Origin: Latrodectus hesperus
Lineage: Eukaryota > Arthropoda > Arachnida > Araneae > Theridiidae
Direction of reading: 5' to 3'
NCBI GenBank assembly: GCA_037975125.1
Contig: JAJQOW010000209.1
Coordinates: 62,001-126,000 of the forward strand
Length of the DNA stretch: 64,000 bases
Numbering within the stretch: position 1 is the stretch's first letter; every line of letters begins with the position of its first letter. The notes beneath the pieces were generated by a model. That model saw only the letters and a program-made list of their open reading frames with translations, was not told the DNA's origin and made no database searches. Shown piece after piece: positions 23,877 to 35,776 of this stretch. A program made the translations under genes and the position numbers.

Positions 23877-25347
23877 ATGGACATGGCAATGGATACGGAA
23901 AAACCCAAAACTAAGATGGATAAACACACTCAAGAACGAATAGAAATTTTGGAAGCCAACATAGAGTGTCTCACAGCCCAGATAGTGAAAATAAGTGGAC
24001 AACGCCTATGCACCGAGGAAGTACATCCAAAACAACATATACTCGATGATCTTGAACGTCAACGGACATACTACAGAGAAACTTTACAGACAGCTAGAAA
24101 AGGTAACTATACTGATTCTGTTCTGGCCCCCCTACATTAATAGCAACTAAAAAAGATAATTTAAACTCAAAAACTAATGATAACATTAAACCAGCTAATG
24201 TTGCTGGAGCGAATAGGAAAAGAGCGAATGAGCATGGGACGGATTTCATCCTCCCCAAAAAAACCGCGAAGGCTACGCTCGTGCAGGCCACATCGGCCCC
24301 CGTAGTCACTAAAAATATATTCGCTGGGCTAAGCAACGAACAAGGCCTAGCAGATCAGATGGACGACAGTCCTTCAGTACAAGCCCCTCCCCCAGAAAAA
24401 ATTGCACCAATTATAGCAAGATATGGTGATAACCACATCCAGTTCATAGATAACATCAAAAATCAAATAAAATTTCCATTCGAAGTGAAAACTTCAGGAG
24501 AAAACTTAAAAATCTTTGTAAAAAGTGCTGAAGAGCACAGAGAAATGACCAAACTATTCGACTTAAAAAAAATAGAATATATTCTCCTACGCAATAGGAA
24601 TGAAAAGCCCAAGAAATATGTTATTAGAGGTCTCCCTCTTAACACACCTACTGATAGCATAAAAAAGGAACTCACCGACAAAGGCTTCGAAATAAAAAGT
24701 GTCAATAGAATGACCAATCTTAAAAACGGTACCCCAATGCCCCTTTTCTTGTGCTCCCTGTTTGCGTCAAAAGACGCCCCAAACATCTTTGAAATAGAGA
24801 GTCTGTGCCACATTTCAGGCATTATCATCGAAAATTATAGGGGACCTAAGACAGTTATGCAGTGCTATAACTGTCAAAGGTTCCACCACAACGCTGAAAT
24901 GTGCCGCATGACACCACGTTGTGTTAAATGTGCTGAAAGGCACAACACAAGGGACTGCCCAGAAAAAATCTAACAACCCCCAAATGTACCAACTGCCAGG
25001 GCAATCACCCAGCTAGTTACAAAGGGTGCCCGAAATTCCCAAAACCCAAACCCAGAATTATAAGAAATCAAATAAATACCCAGGCAAACTATGTCAGAGA
25101 GAACTTCTCCTACGCTAACGCTGTGAATCCACCAGCAGCCCAAGCCCCGCCCACTTTTACTGCACCCTAGCAGAGCCCAGTTAGCAGCTCTGAATTCACT
25201 GAAATAGTTCAAGTAATTAATGAAATCAAAGCAATATTTGATGGAATCAACCTAAAACAGCTACTAAACGAACTGAAAACACAAACAACCCATCAAGAAA
25301 AATTCTTCGTCCTAGCGAAGTTCTTCCAGGACCCCCAAAAAATTAAT
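23877..25347 (+). pseudogene. Jockey ORF1, gag-like RNA-binding protein (frame-broken)
   Basis: Starts at an ATG with two further in-frame ATGs close by. The N-terminal part has a coiled-coil-like helix (ERIEILEANIECLTAQIVKI). After a frame break at a C6 run (24127-24132) the frame holds a PRE_C2HC-type domain (IEYILLRNRNEKPKKYVIRG, LPLNTPTDSIKKELTDKGF) and CCHC knuckles CYNCQRFHHNAEMC and CVKCAERHNTRDC. A second break at an A6 run (24963-24968) is followed by a third knuckle, CTNCQGNHPASYKGC. One in-frame TAG at 25168-25170 is a plausible C-to-T change. The product would bind element RNA in the cytoplasm. In the sequence as given the last part reads straight into ORF2 without a stop. Confidence 0.85.
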
Positions 25348-28090
25348 ATGTCTGTCACAAAATCTGATCTGCTAGTTTGCTCTTGGAACGCTTGCGGGTT
25401 GAGAAACAGGGTAGATGAGTTTCGTCTTTTTGTCGATGAGCACTCCCCAGACATCATACTAGTGCAAGAAACAATGCTTACCCCCCAATTAAAATTAAAC
25501 TGTCAAATTACCTAGTTTATAGGAACGATAGAAAATTCAGCAGCAATAGGCCTAGTGGAGGTACCTGCATCTATGTAAAAAGCTCTATTCCACACCACCA
25601 CGTAGCTACACCCACTCTACAAACAATTGAAGCGACCATAGTCACCTTGACTATACCTTCACTCCCACATATTACCATATGCTCAACTTACATCAAACCA
25701 AGACCAAAATATAACTACATCAACATGGACCTAGAAATATTGCTAGCAATAAACTACAACATTCTAATATGTGGAGACCTCAACGCTAAACACAGGGCAT
25801 GGAACTGCCACGCAAACAACAAAACAGGAAACATAATTAGATCTTTTGCTCTTAAAGCCGATCTAACCATCCATGCCCCACCAACACCCACTCATTTTGG
25901 CCAGAAAAATGGCACCTTTATCGATATCGCAATCAAGAGGGGAATACAATACCCATTTAAAATTAATGCTCTCACAGAACTCAGCTCAGATCATAACCCA
26001 ATCATGATCGAGTTCAACACTAACATTAAAAATTCTACAACCCCTCCAAACACCACCACGGATTGGGTAAAATACAAAAATTATTTAAATAAAAATCCAT
26101 TTATTTTAAACACCTTAAACACACCAGAGCACATAGATGCAGAAACCGAAAAATTCACAGAAGAGGTGCTTGAAGCGCACAGCCAATCACAGAAGCCAGC
26201 CAAACCCCACCCACACCCCTCTCTCCCCAAGAAACTCCGCGAACTGAAAAAAGAGAAAAACAAGACCAGAAGATTATATCAAGAAACAAGAGATCCTAGC
26301 ATTAAAAAACTTTATAACCAACTAAATAATAAATTTAGAACCCAGCTTCGAACTCACAACCAAGCACAATGGAGAGATAAATTACGAACATCGAGTACCC
26401 ACGACAATTCCATTTGGAAACTCGTCGGTATGTTCAAAGCCAAATCACACATAGTCCCGCCCATCCAGGGCCCAAATGGACTAAATTACACAGATCAAGA
26501 AAAAGTGGAAGTAATTGCAAACAGTTTTGAAAAACAATTCCTTCCAAATAAAATATCAGTACGCTCAACCGAAAAATTGGTTGAAAACACAATCATACAT
26601 TATCTCTCCAAAAATCACACACTTGAGATCCCCCCACCACTCCCTCGGAAGTTATTAGCCACATACACAAAACTAAAGTAGACAAAGCACCAGGCATTGA
26701 TCGAATATCTAATAAAATGCTTAAAAATATGCCATTAAGAACAATTTACAAATTTACTAACTTGATCAATGCCATACTCAAACACTCACACTTCCCCACA
26801 CTATGGAAAACAGCATCAGTAATCCCCATACCTAAGCCTAAACAGGACCACCACATTCCAACCAATTATCGGCCAATAAGCCTACTACCTACTCTTAGTA
26901 AAATTACAGAAGCCATTATTTTAAAAAGGCTGGACACACACCTAGAAAATAACAACATTATAATTCCACAACAGCATGGATTTCGAATGAAACATTCCAC
27001 CACACACCAACTTCTAAGAGTAGGTGAAATTATCACAAAAAATTTAGTCAAAAGACGCAACACAACTGGTGCTGTATCACTCGACATTGCTAAAGCTTTC
27101 GACAGAGTTTGGATTGAGGGACTCATTTACAAACTAATTAAAATTGGTCTCCCCGACCCACTAATTAAACTACTAATTTCGTACCTAACAGGTCGCAGCT
27201 TCAGAGTGGCAATCAACCACACATATTCAAACAAAAAATTAATAAAAGCAGGTGTTCCCCAGGGATCTAAACTGGGCCCTAGACTTTTCCTAATATACAT
27301 AAATGACATACCCCACTCGAAGCTTACTTCACTACACTTATTTGCGGACGACACTTTCATTCTAGCAGAAAGTCCGTTTATAAGCTACATCATTAAATCA
27401 CTAAACATTCACTTAAAAGAGTTAGAGCTGTGGTTCAATAAATGGAAAATCGCAATCAACACAGAAAAAAGCACTGCAATCATCTTTACTGGAAAAAAAT
27501 ACCCACCAACTGAAAATATTATCTTTAATGATTCACCAATACCCTGGTCAACAGACTGCAAATATTTAGGAATAACATTCGACAGAAAATTAACGTGGAA
27601 TAAGCACATAGCATCAATAATCAGAAAATTCAAGCAAATTAGAGCCTCGCTTTACCCACTCTTAAAACAAAATTCTGAACTCTCAATAGAAAATAAAGTG
27701 CTCATCTACAAAGCGTATCTCAGACCCCTAATCTCATACGCTTGCCCACTCTGGGGCTACACCCACGACACAAAATTAAATAAACTAGAAAGATTGCAAA
27801 ATATTACAATTAGAAATATAACCAATAGTCCCTGGTACTACAGAAATAAGAAAATCAGAGAAGAATTTAAAATACCCACAATAAGAGAATTTTTTGCAAA
27901 AATCATGAATAATCTATATAAAAAAAGGAATCTAACTAACAATTCGACCATAATTGAACTTCCGTCTTATGACGCATTTAATCCCGAAAACAGAATGAGA
28001 CCCAGATCGTTACTAAGATATTGCCCAAATCCCTCTCATGCTCAAAATAATGCAACAAGTGCAACTAACAATACTAACCTCAATGTTTAA
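25348..28090 (+). pseudogene. Jockey ORF2, endonuclease and reverse transcriptase (frame-broken)
   Basis: The start is the ATG of MSVTKSDLL. The apurinic-type endonuclease shows SWNACG, VQET, CGDLNAKHRAWN and SSDHNP. The reverse transcriptase shows NYRPISLLPTLSK, the motif A stretch SLDIAKAFDRVW, GVPQGSKLGPRLF and the catalytic FADD (LHLFADDTF), then the thumb motif CKYLGITFDRKLTW and the C-terminal PLISYACPLWGY. No RNase H follows, as expected for Jockey. It makes and primes the cDNA at the nicked target. Two frame breaks, at C6 runs 25481-25486 and 26630-26635, are each cured by one more C. No other stop was seen in 2.7 kb. Confidence 0.9.
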
Positions 28091-28659
28091 ACCAGAATAT
28101 TTAAAAGATTTTTATTGTATTTGTTAAGAATAAATTGTATATATATGTTTATGTAGAAAAAAAAAAAAAGCAAAGAAATTAACTTGTATATAGATAAATT
28201 AACTAATTTACTAACAACTAATTCACTAATATTTTCATTATTTTTATATTTTACCTCCAATTCTTTTAAAGACTTGGGTAGTTTAGAACTAACAACTAAG
28301 AAATGGCGTCAGCCAATCAGAGAAGAGCCCTTGTATATATGTTCAAATTTTTAACTAACCAACTAACAAATGCACTTGTTTAAATAAATTTAATTCATGT
28401 ATAACTTAAAGAAATAAAATAACTTAAAATAATAAAATTAATAGCAGCAAATTAATGAAATAATTAATTATTAACAAATAAAGCCGACCCATAACTTACA
28501 CAGTTGTAACAGAAAATTAACCACGCCCCTTTAGAGCACCCAACCAATTATGCCAGATCAGAATTCAGATATAGTTACTTAATCCACATCAGTTCCAGTA
28601 GAGGGTGAGGGTCCCAGGACCCAGGAACCTCCAAACAAGGCCCAGCCGAGCCGACGACG
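28091..28659 (+). other. Jockey 3' UTR
   Basis: Noncoding, with an A13 run at 28158-28170 and later a CAGCCAATCAGAG word near 28310 and AACCACGCCCC near 28520. The matching target duplication begins immediately after it, so these 570 bp belong to the element. Confidence 0.75.
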
Positions 28660-28673
28660 TCCTCATTTTAATT
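28660..28673. repeat. Target-site duplication, right copy (Jockey LINE)
   Basis: TCCTCATTTTAATT, identical to 23611-23624. Confidence 0.9.
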
Positions 28674-28826
28674 GATATGTTTATCATTACACTTTTTTTT
28701 CTTCAAAGTAATCTGCTTAGTTAATGGCTCAATTCTGTTGAAATATTTAACTAACATCTTTAAAAATCATTGATTTCGATACATAGATGAAAACTTTCTA
28801 CGCATCATTCGAATGAGAATATCAGA

Positions 28827-28906
28827 ATCATGGAGGAAGGAATATAAGGAATATTCCTTCCTCCATCCTAGATCATGGAGGAAGGAATATTCCTTCCTCC
28901 ATGATC
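28827..28906. repeat. Alternating palindromic array with a 36-bp perfect palindrome
   Basis: Four arms of the unit ATCATGGAGGAAGGAATAT alternate in orientation. 28827-28845 is direct, 28851-28866 inverted, and 28871-28906 is a perfect self-complementary pair with no spacer. The arms are nearly identical. No coding potential. Confidence 0.9.
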
Positions 28907-28909
28907 AGA

Positions 28910-31900
28910 ATAGAGAACTTGTTGCCAACTGCGTTAATACAGAATAGTTGTATTTCGATCCATTAATAACTTATTTGCGAGGAGAATAACGATCAACATT
29001 ATATATATGAAATTAATATGGTGCGCTTATTTATATTTGACTTATCAGTTTTGAAATCCAATATCATAAATTTCATCATCCAAAATAGATAACTTTCTAA
29101 CCGATTCCTCCCTTACTATTAAAATGTTTTTATTGCTCTTGAATTACTGCGGTATTTTTTCAATCCTAAGGGTTTTTATTACTTTACTGGATGTATTACA
29201 GATGCCAAACTTCATTTTTTGATTAAGCTGACTTGGTTTGTATTTCCTAATTCATCGCCAGTCACAAGATCTTCAATATCAGTGTTTTCAAATTCTTTAA
29301 AAACAAAAACTTTCTCAATTTAGCATGAGTGTGTTTTTTATTAAGTATAGTATTCACAGAGTTATATCGTATGTGTTTTCCATATGCCTCAATTCTAATT
29401 TTGAAATATAATTAAAATAAGTAATTTCAACAGCTTTTTCAAAATTTTTCCAACTGCTCTTCAGTTTGATGAAATCTAATTTCAGGTTTGTGATTCCTAA
29501 AAAAGAATTTTTTTAATTTTAATTTTCCATATTGTGTTTTTCGTCAATTTATTACATCAGTCTTTTAATCTAGTAAATTTTTCTTCAGCTTACTTTCATT
29601 GTAATCAAATATAGCTTTTGCATTTCTCAGATAAATTGTTTTGAAGTAAAACTGCATAACATAACTCAAGGATATTCATTTAAATGCCATTTTTTAAAAT
29701 CACATTTCACTTCTATATTCCCTAAAATAGAATACTTTTCCCACTATTGCAACATAACATTGTTACAAATAAATAATAAATTTCAATATATTTATTAAAA
29801 TTTAAAATTAAAATGTATGTATGCAATAAAACAGATTTGAAATTAAAAATTATTATTAGAAAACAAATTCGAATATTATAAAATTAATTATGAAATATTA
29901 TCTTCCATTATTCATTACTAGTTTACAAATAATAGTTAATAAATAAATTCTTTTTCTCTCGTTTGTTAACCTTTCATTCTTTATCTTCATCGCTAAATGA
30001 CAAACAAGAAGATTCTATAAAAATTTCTTTAATTTATAAAAGGCAGAAATATGTCATCTTAGCCACGTTAATAAAAGGATATTCACCGATCATTTCAGGA
30101 ATTCCCGTAATAAGTAGAAAGCAATTGCAGATGATTCATAGAGTGAATATTCAGAAGTTTCCAGAATTGAAGAAAAAAAGGTAACAGAGAATATATTAAA
30201 AGCTTAAACCATAACTTGCTTTAAAAACTGAAATGAAAAAATTTTTGAAAACAAAAAGCCGGTAAGATTTTCAAAAACATTTTGACACCACATTGTGGAC
30301 TACCTTAGGACCTACACTTATTAAAGGGCATCTTAATATCTACCATATAACTACCTTCTTAAAGGGATTATCATCAATAACATGCCCCAAGGATGGAGAA
30401 TTAGATAACTCTCAAGCATTAACCGGACAGACGTGGATGCAGAACTCAGAAACCCAATATCTATCGCCGTTATTCAACCGTGATTAAGATAAAATCCAGG
30501 GAATTTTCACTGTGAAAAGAGCCGTAAGACATAGTGAATTCTTACAAAATCATATTTCCAATGTCTTTTAATCGCAATTCGTTTGAATGTTTTGGGAAAC
30601 AAATTAGTCATAAGAGGGGATTCTCTTGTCCAAGCTTATCGATAGGGCGTTACGAAATGTCACTAAAATTATCAGAATGTTATCTTTAAAAACAATAATA
30701 ATCATAATATTGTCTACCTAAAAAGATTCACGTATGGCAAATAACAATAAGATTTAGGATGAACCAATGATGTTTTAAAAATATAATCGGTTATGTATTT
30801 TCTATATTAGTCTTAGATTTATCATTACAAGATATAAGCTGTGTTAATAATGCAAAGTAATTTTGATTCTAATACAAAAAATAGATATATTTCAGGTCTC
30901 TATTATCATACTGTTTAAAATATTGAATTATATATGATTTTAAGCATAATAAATTTGAAGGTTATAACACTGCATTAATATTTTTTGATTAAACAAGTTT
31001 CATATAAGTATAATTGGTTAAATCTGAAAAAACAATAGCAATAATTTGATTATAAAAACAATTTTAAGCATTAGAGCTCTATTACTTCGAATTTATTTTT
31101 TCTGAGCTTAATTATTTTATCATATTTCTTTGTTTGATTATTGGTCTCGGCCTTGTGGCATCATGCACAGAAAAACTTAAATGCCCCAGTTTCCTCAAAA
31201 ACCAGTCCCTTTGTTTCTGGTAATCAGAAAACCTGAGAGTAAAAGGAATTAACTTTCGAGCATGGAAGGGCACAAATAGCAAGAAGGGAAAAGGGAGCAA
31301 CAGTTGCAGAGAGGGAACGAGATAGTGTGGCTTATTTCGTAAAGAGTTTTATTATATGTATAATCTTTTTGTAAAATAATGAACGTAAGTTAATTAATTA
31401 TGTAAATTATTCAAGAAATAATTTGTAGGAAATAAAGGAAAATATTATTCAGATGAAGCGACTGGATTTGTTCACATGAAAATAATCAACTTCTCTTGCG
31501 GAGCCCTGTTCTCCAGTGCATGTGGTGATAAATCTTTCTCTGTATTCATTCATTACCTCATTATATTCCTATTATCCTTAGTGTGGATCATTAAACTCGC
31601 AGAAACGTTCAAAAAGCTATTAAATAAACGAATGTTCAATTTATGTACATATTATAAATCTCCATTGAGATAACTAGAGTAAAATCTCCATCAGCTCTAA
31701 AGTTACTGGAATGCACTCTTTCCTTTTTCTGCACATAAAGAAAGATAATTTTGTGATCAGATCCACAAAATAAACAAGCAACAATTGCTTGATGCCAAAA
31801 ATTTTTGTTTCTAAGCGTTTGATCATTGTCTCCATGTGTTCAATAATTGTTTTACACAAATTTATTTTCATTATTGCTCTCTCCTCGAAAACAATTCATG

Positions 31901-33200
31901 AGTGCCTTTAAATGCCATTGACCACGCCTATTCTTGATAAAGCTTAAATTTTATATAAAATTTTTTGAACAAATTAAATTTAATCAGAATTAAATCAAAG
32001 ATCAAATTAAATGAAAACAAATTTAAAGAAATCATCTCTAAAGAGCAACATCATTAAATGAAAAACAAACCTATTTCTGAAAGTTTTTAACCGTACATGT
32101 GTTGAAAGCCAGAAAATAGATAAATGGGAGGAGCTTGTACCAATAACAGTGCTACCCACCAACAAAAGTACACATTTATGGAACTTGAATGAGGAATAAT
32201 TAAAAAATAGTTAGATCTGACTTTAGAACGAAAGAAAATCCATAATCACACTCTTAGGATCAACGTTGCAACCATGGAGAAAAGAATATACGAGGAGTAG
32301 CTCAAAACTGCGAAAAATCACACGCGCCGTTGAAGCAGCTAGCAGAGGAGGCCACGCCTACTCTTTCTTCCAAAACAAGCAGTACTTTCATATTAGGTAC
32401 CCTATATTGGCAAACAGTATTTTCATTTAAACTGCACGCACCGAAATAAATATAATTTAAATTACTTAATATTTTTAACATTATTTATAATGATAGTTAA
32501 GTGCTTTTTCATTTTGTAATTATATGTATCTACAACTAAAACAGACATGAGATGTAAAATTTATCTTATTCTTACAAATCTTTAATAATACAATTTATAC
32601 AAGTCAGATACTTTTAAGGCAAAGTAAATAAGTTAAAATACAATTCTAAAAAAAAAAAATGGTTTAAATTTTGAAAAAGATTTCTGTTAATTGCAAAATT
32701 ATAATTAGCAATCGTATGTATTTACAATGTTTCATAAATTTAATACACATTTTGCAAAAAATATAAAATATTCTGAATTCTAAATAAATATCGAAAAAGA
32801 TTCTTTAACTTTATGCACTGAAAATAGTACTAATGAAATAGTCAACAATTGTTACAAACGCATTTCAAAATTCCATGTAATTACATTTCATAGCAATAAA
32901 TAAAATTTAAAAATATGGATGAAACATGAGTCATTAGTTTTGTTGGAGTGATATACCAAATATCCAATTAATTGTACTTTTTTAAAAACAAAAGTAAATT
33001 AATAAATTTATTTTAAAAATAATTGTGAAATATTAGATATAAAGAGAAAAATTAAAAATTATAGATATTAAAAAAATTATTATTTATTTATTTTTTGATC
33101 AACTATTTATAACCATAGAAATTTTCCTCTTTCTAGATTTTGCATTATAATTTCATCTTTTTTTGGTGATCATAACCAAGTAAACTTTTAGTTTAAACTT
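28910..33200. other. Long unassigned AT-rich region
   Basis: About 4.3 kb without a recognisable gene. GC-richer patches at 30290-30490, 31140-31320 and 32230-32400 could be decayed insertions; the last has a GGCCACGCCTAC word and short frames only. Frames of 60-75 codons here show no family motifs. Confidence 0.4.
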
Positions 33201-33221
33201 TCAGTGATACGTTTATCATTC

Positions 33222-33331
33222 CTTAGTCAATATTTTTCACAATCATTGTGAAAAATATTAACTAAGTTAATATTTAGTTAACTATTAACTAAGTTAATTT
33301 TTCACAATTATTGTGAAAAATATTAACTAAG
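33222..33331. repeat. Tandem hairpins (inverted repeats)
   Basis: CTTAGTCAATATTTTTCACA pairs with its near complement around ATTGTGAAAAATATTAACTA at 33246. The motif recurs as TTTTTCACAATTATTGTGAA at 33298-33317 followed by the same arm, so the stem is present twice with TTAACTAAG-type linkers. Possibly a small foldback element. Confidence 0.7.
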
Positions 33332-33719
33332 CCAGATAAGTACTTTTTTACAATATTAACATGCTCAACTTTACAAATGCATTTATTTTTTGGGGGAACA
33401 GTAATTAATTCTAATTTTTCTAAAACAAGTTGAGTAAATAATACTTTTTTTAAGATAATAAATGAATAAATAAGTGAATTTTCATAAGTTTCGATTTTTA
33501 AATTTTGAAATACTTAAAAGGCATCAATAGAAATAAATATCAAATATTCTTGAGGTTCACCTTGTCAATTAAACAAATTTCCTTTAAACATTCAAGAATA
33601 AATATTTTATCTATTACAAATTTAGTAATGCATGTTGTACATGTTAATTTGAGAGATACTTTATAAGCAACATAACCTGCAATATAAATAAAAACTGGCA
33701 TATCTTCTTCTGTGATATC

Positions 33720-34980
33720 AGCATCAAAAGTATTTTACCATAGAATTTCTCAGGTATTTCACAGTTTTCTAAATCTTAGCATACAAAATTTAAATCTTTT
33801 AACTGAAACTTACTTTTTCTTTGGGAATATAAAGTAATCAGGTTAAATACTTTTAATATTTTTTTTTCAGATTCAAAAACCTGCATACAAGATACAATAT
33901 AATTCCCGCTTCTCATTTCATGGTATTTATCAAAACGAGCTTCTAAATTATCAGTTTGAAATTCACCAGGTAAATCATAAGAAAGACCAAGCGTTTCAAA
34001 TGCATAGTTAACAATTTCAATATCAGTTTGTATTGTAAATTGAAAAGCACAAAATGTTTCTTTTGATAACATACCACCTATGCCAGGAATTGCAAAAGCT
34101 TTTTTTATCTTTTGTATTTAAAGTGCTCAGTTGATTCCACTTTGTTAATCAAATATTAAACTCCTTTAAAAATAAACAATTTTTCTCTTTTATACTTTTA
34201 ATTGGTGCTGCTAGATCATACAAACAACGATGACTCTGAAAGGATGTTTTACAATCATAATTTTCCACCATGTAGAAATATGTTGAATAAACAATTTACT
34301 GTCCGTTGCATCTATGGGATCAATTTTTCCTTATTTAAAGTTAACGGAAAACCTGTCATTTCATGAAACAGATTTAAAGCATTATTTACATTCTGTCTTT
34401 ATATATTATTAGAATATAATACTTTAAGAGACAATTTTGGAACTTTTTTTATCAAAAGAATTCTTTTCTAACTCATGCAATTCTTTAAAGTCAGCCAAAT
34501 TTCTACGATACAACTTTTCCTCCAAAAGTAGGGCTTGGGAAAAATAAAACTTGGTTTGTGAAAGTTTGATTACGCCAGTTATTTTTAACTGCTTTAATTA
34601 GATGCACACTATCAAACATGAAAAAAAGTTTTTTCTCAAGAACAAAATGGATGTGGAATAGATTTTAATGCACCACCACAGAACTGTGTAAACATATTTC
34701 GATTTAAATGGTTATTATCAGAAATTATTACCAATACCTTGTAATTACATTTGTGAACATATTCCAGCATTTGGTGAGTATATATTTCAGCAAATCATCT
34801 CAGCAGTGAGATTGCGCACTGGCAAAAGAGTTACCATCCTTGTTTTTTGACAAAACTGTAGACAACATAATGGTAAAACAGTTGTTGCTTTAAAGTTAGA
34901 GTTATTTGAAGCACCAATAAGTCTTCCAAAATTATATGACACCATTGGATGTTAATTCATTTTATCTAATAGTAAATTTA
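33720..34980 (-). pseudogene. P-element-like (THAP9-type) transposase remnant
   Basis: Minus-strand pieces in several frames follow the order of P/THAP9 transposases. VLVIISDNNHLNRNMFTQFC contains the first catalytic Asp, and LFFMFDSVHLIKAVKNNWRN holds the second Asp plus the conserved NNW. After a gap, the C-terminal part at 34072-33776 reads MLSKETFCAFQFTIQTDIEI, ETLGLSYDL, EFQTDNLEARFDKYHEMRSG and SCMQVFESEKKI. This family uses an RNase H-fold catalytic core with a GTP-binding insertion. Many stops and frame changes show it is dead. No THAP domain or terminal repeats were found, so the copy is partial. It is related to, but distinct from, the element at 43445-51177. Confidence 0.75.
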
Positions 34981-35179
34981 CTATCTTTTCATGGTTTTAA
35001 CAAGCTTGCCTTCTTCAAAATATACTTAATATTGTAATTTTTGAATAATTGGAAACGGTGAATGGTGACAGTTTCTTAAGATAACATGGATGAGGCAGTG
35101 TTATCAATTGCGAATTCTTAATTAAATAATATGCTGCTGGTTAAGTATAATACATTGTAATCGAACACAAAATAATAAA

Positions 35180-35470
35180 TGTAAAATATCTCACATCAGT
35201 AGCCCCCCGCCCGATGGTATCTTCATGTTGTCATGGTGAGTGGGCTTGCGTGCTCCAAAATCCAAAGAGCTATGCCAGTAGCTTAGCTACTGGTAGGGTC
35301 TCTCTTGCCGGACAGGTCTTCGTGGGGTACGAATCAGAGCAGAAAAGATACATCGGAGAAGAAAAACCCCGATCCAAACTCCAGTGTCAGTTCTCCGTAT
35401 TAGGAGCGACTGGATTGTTGAACTATAGACCGCATGCGTAGAAGCAAAGTCAGACTGCAACCCTATAGTG
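35180..35470 (+). mobile_element. Possible LINE 5'-region relic
   Basis: GC-rich segment with ATGTTGTCATGGTGAGTGGG, a duplicated TAGCTTAGCTAC word and GGGTCTCTCTTGCCGGACAG, resembling the untranslated 5' part of RTE-like LINEs as I remember them. A 75-codon frame crosses it without family motifs. Confidence 0.3.
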
Positions 35471-35634
35471 TTCCAGGTACTTTGTACTAAACGAAGCTGC
35501 TCCTTTTCGCCTCTGCTATGAATAGTTCGCTTATATCTTCAGATATTGGCTTCGTCGGTGACAGAACGCCAAACTGCTTTGGCTTGACTGTGTATTGGAA
35601 ATATAAAAGCCCTACGATTTTCCAATGGTACCAA

Positions 35635-35776
35635 GACCTACCAAGTTTGTACCAAATACCACATTGAAGAGGCCAGTTTCAAACATCTTTTAGACTGCGC
35701 TGATATACTTCGCGAGGATCTCCTAAGGGCTTGGCTCATGAAATTAAAAGCAGATGACCTCATGTATCTGATCTGA
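35635..35776 (+). pseudogene. LINE C-terminal tail fragment
   Basis: The frame reads YQVCTKYHIEEASFKHLLDC, then ADILREDLLRAWLMKLK, to a stop. The Cys...Glu-Glu...His-Leu-Leu-Asp-Cys spacing is that of the zinc-binding tail following RNase H in LINEs. Too short to assign to a clade. Confidence 0.4.

Larger units (their letters stand above)
23625..28659 (+). mobile_element. Full-length Jockey-clade non-LTR retrotransposon
   Basis: A 5.0-kb element bounded by perfect 14-bp direct repeats. It starts CATTTTCTGATTCTGG, the CATT-type start seen in the Jockey clade. In order it has a 250-bp 5' UTR carrying the internal promoter in this clade, ORF1 (gag-like, zinc knuckles), ORF2 (endonuclease plus reverse transcriptase, no RNase H), and a 570-bp 3' UTR. 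An A-run at 28158-28170 is internal. The element ends without poly(A) in CGAGCCGACGACG, directly against the target duplication. The few lesions and intact target repeats make it the youngest large insertion in the window. Confidence 0.88.

Noticed and set aside
30293..30487. 64-codon frame in a GC-richer patch (MWTTLGPTLIKGHLNIYHIT)
   Set aside because: No family resemblance, no splice context and no partner frame; left as unassigned sequence.
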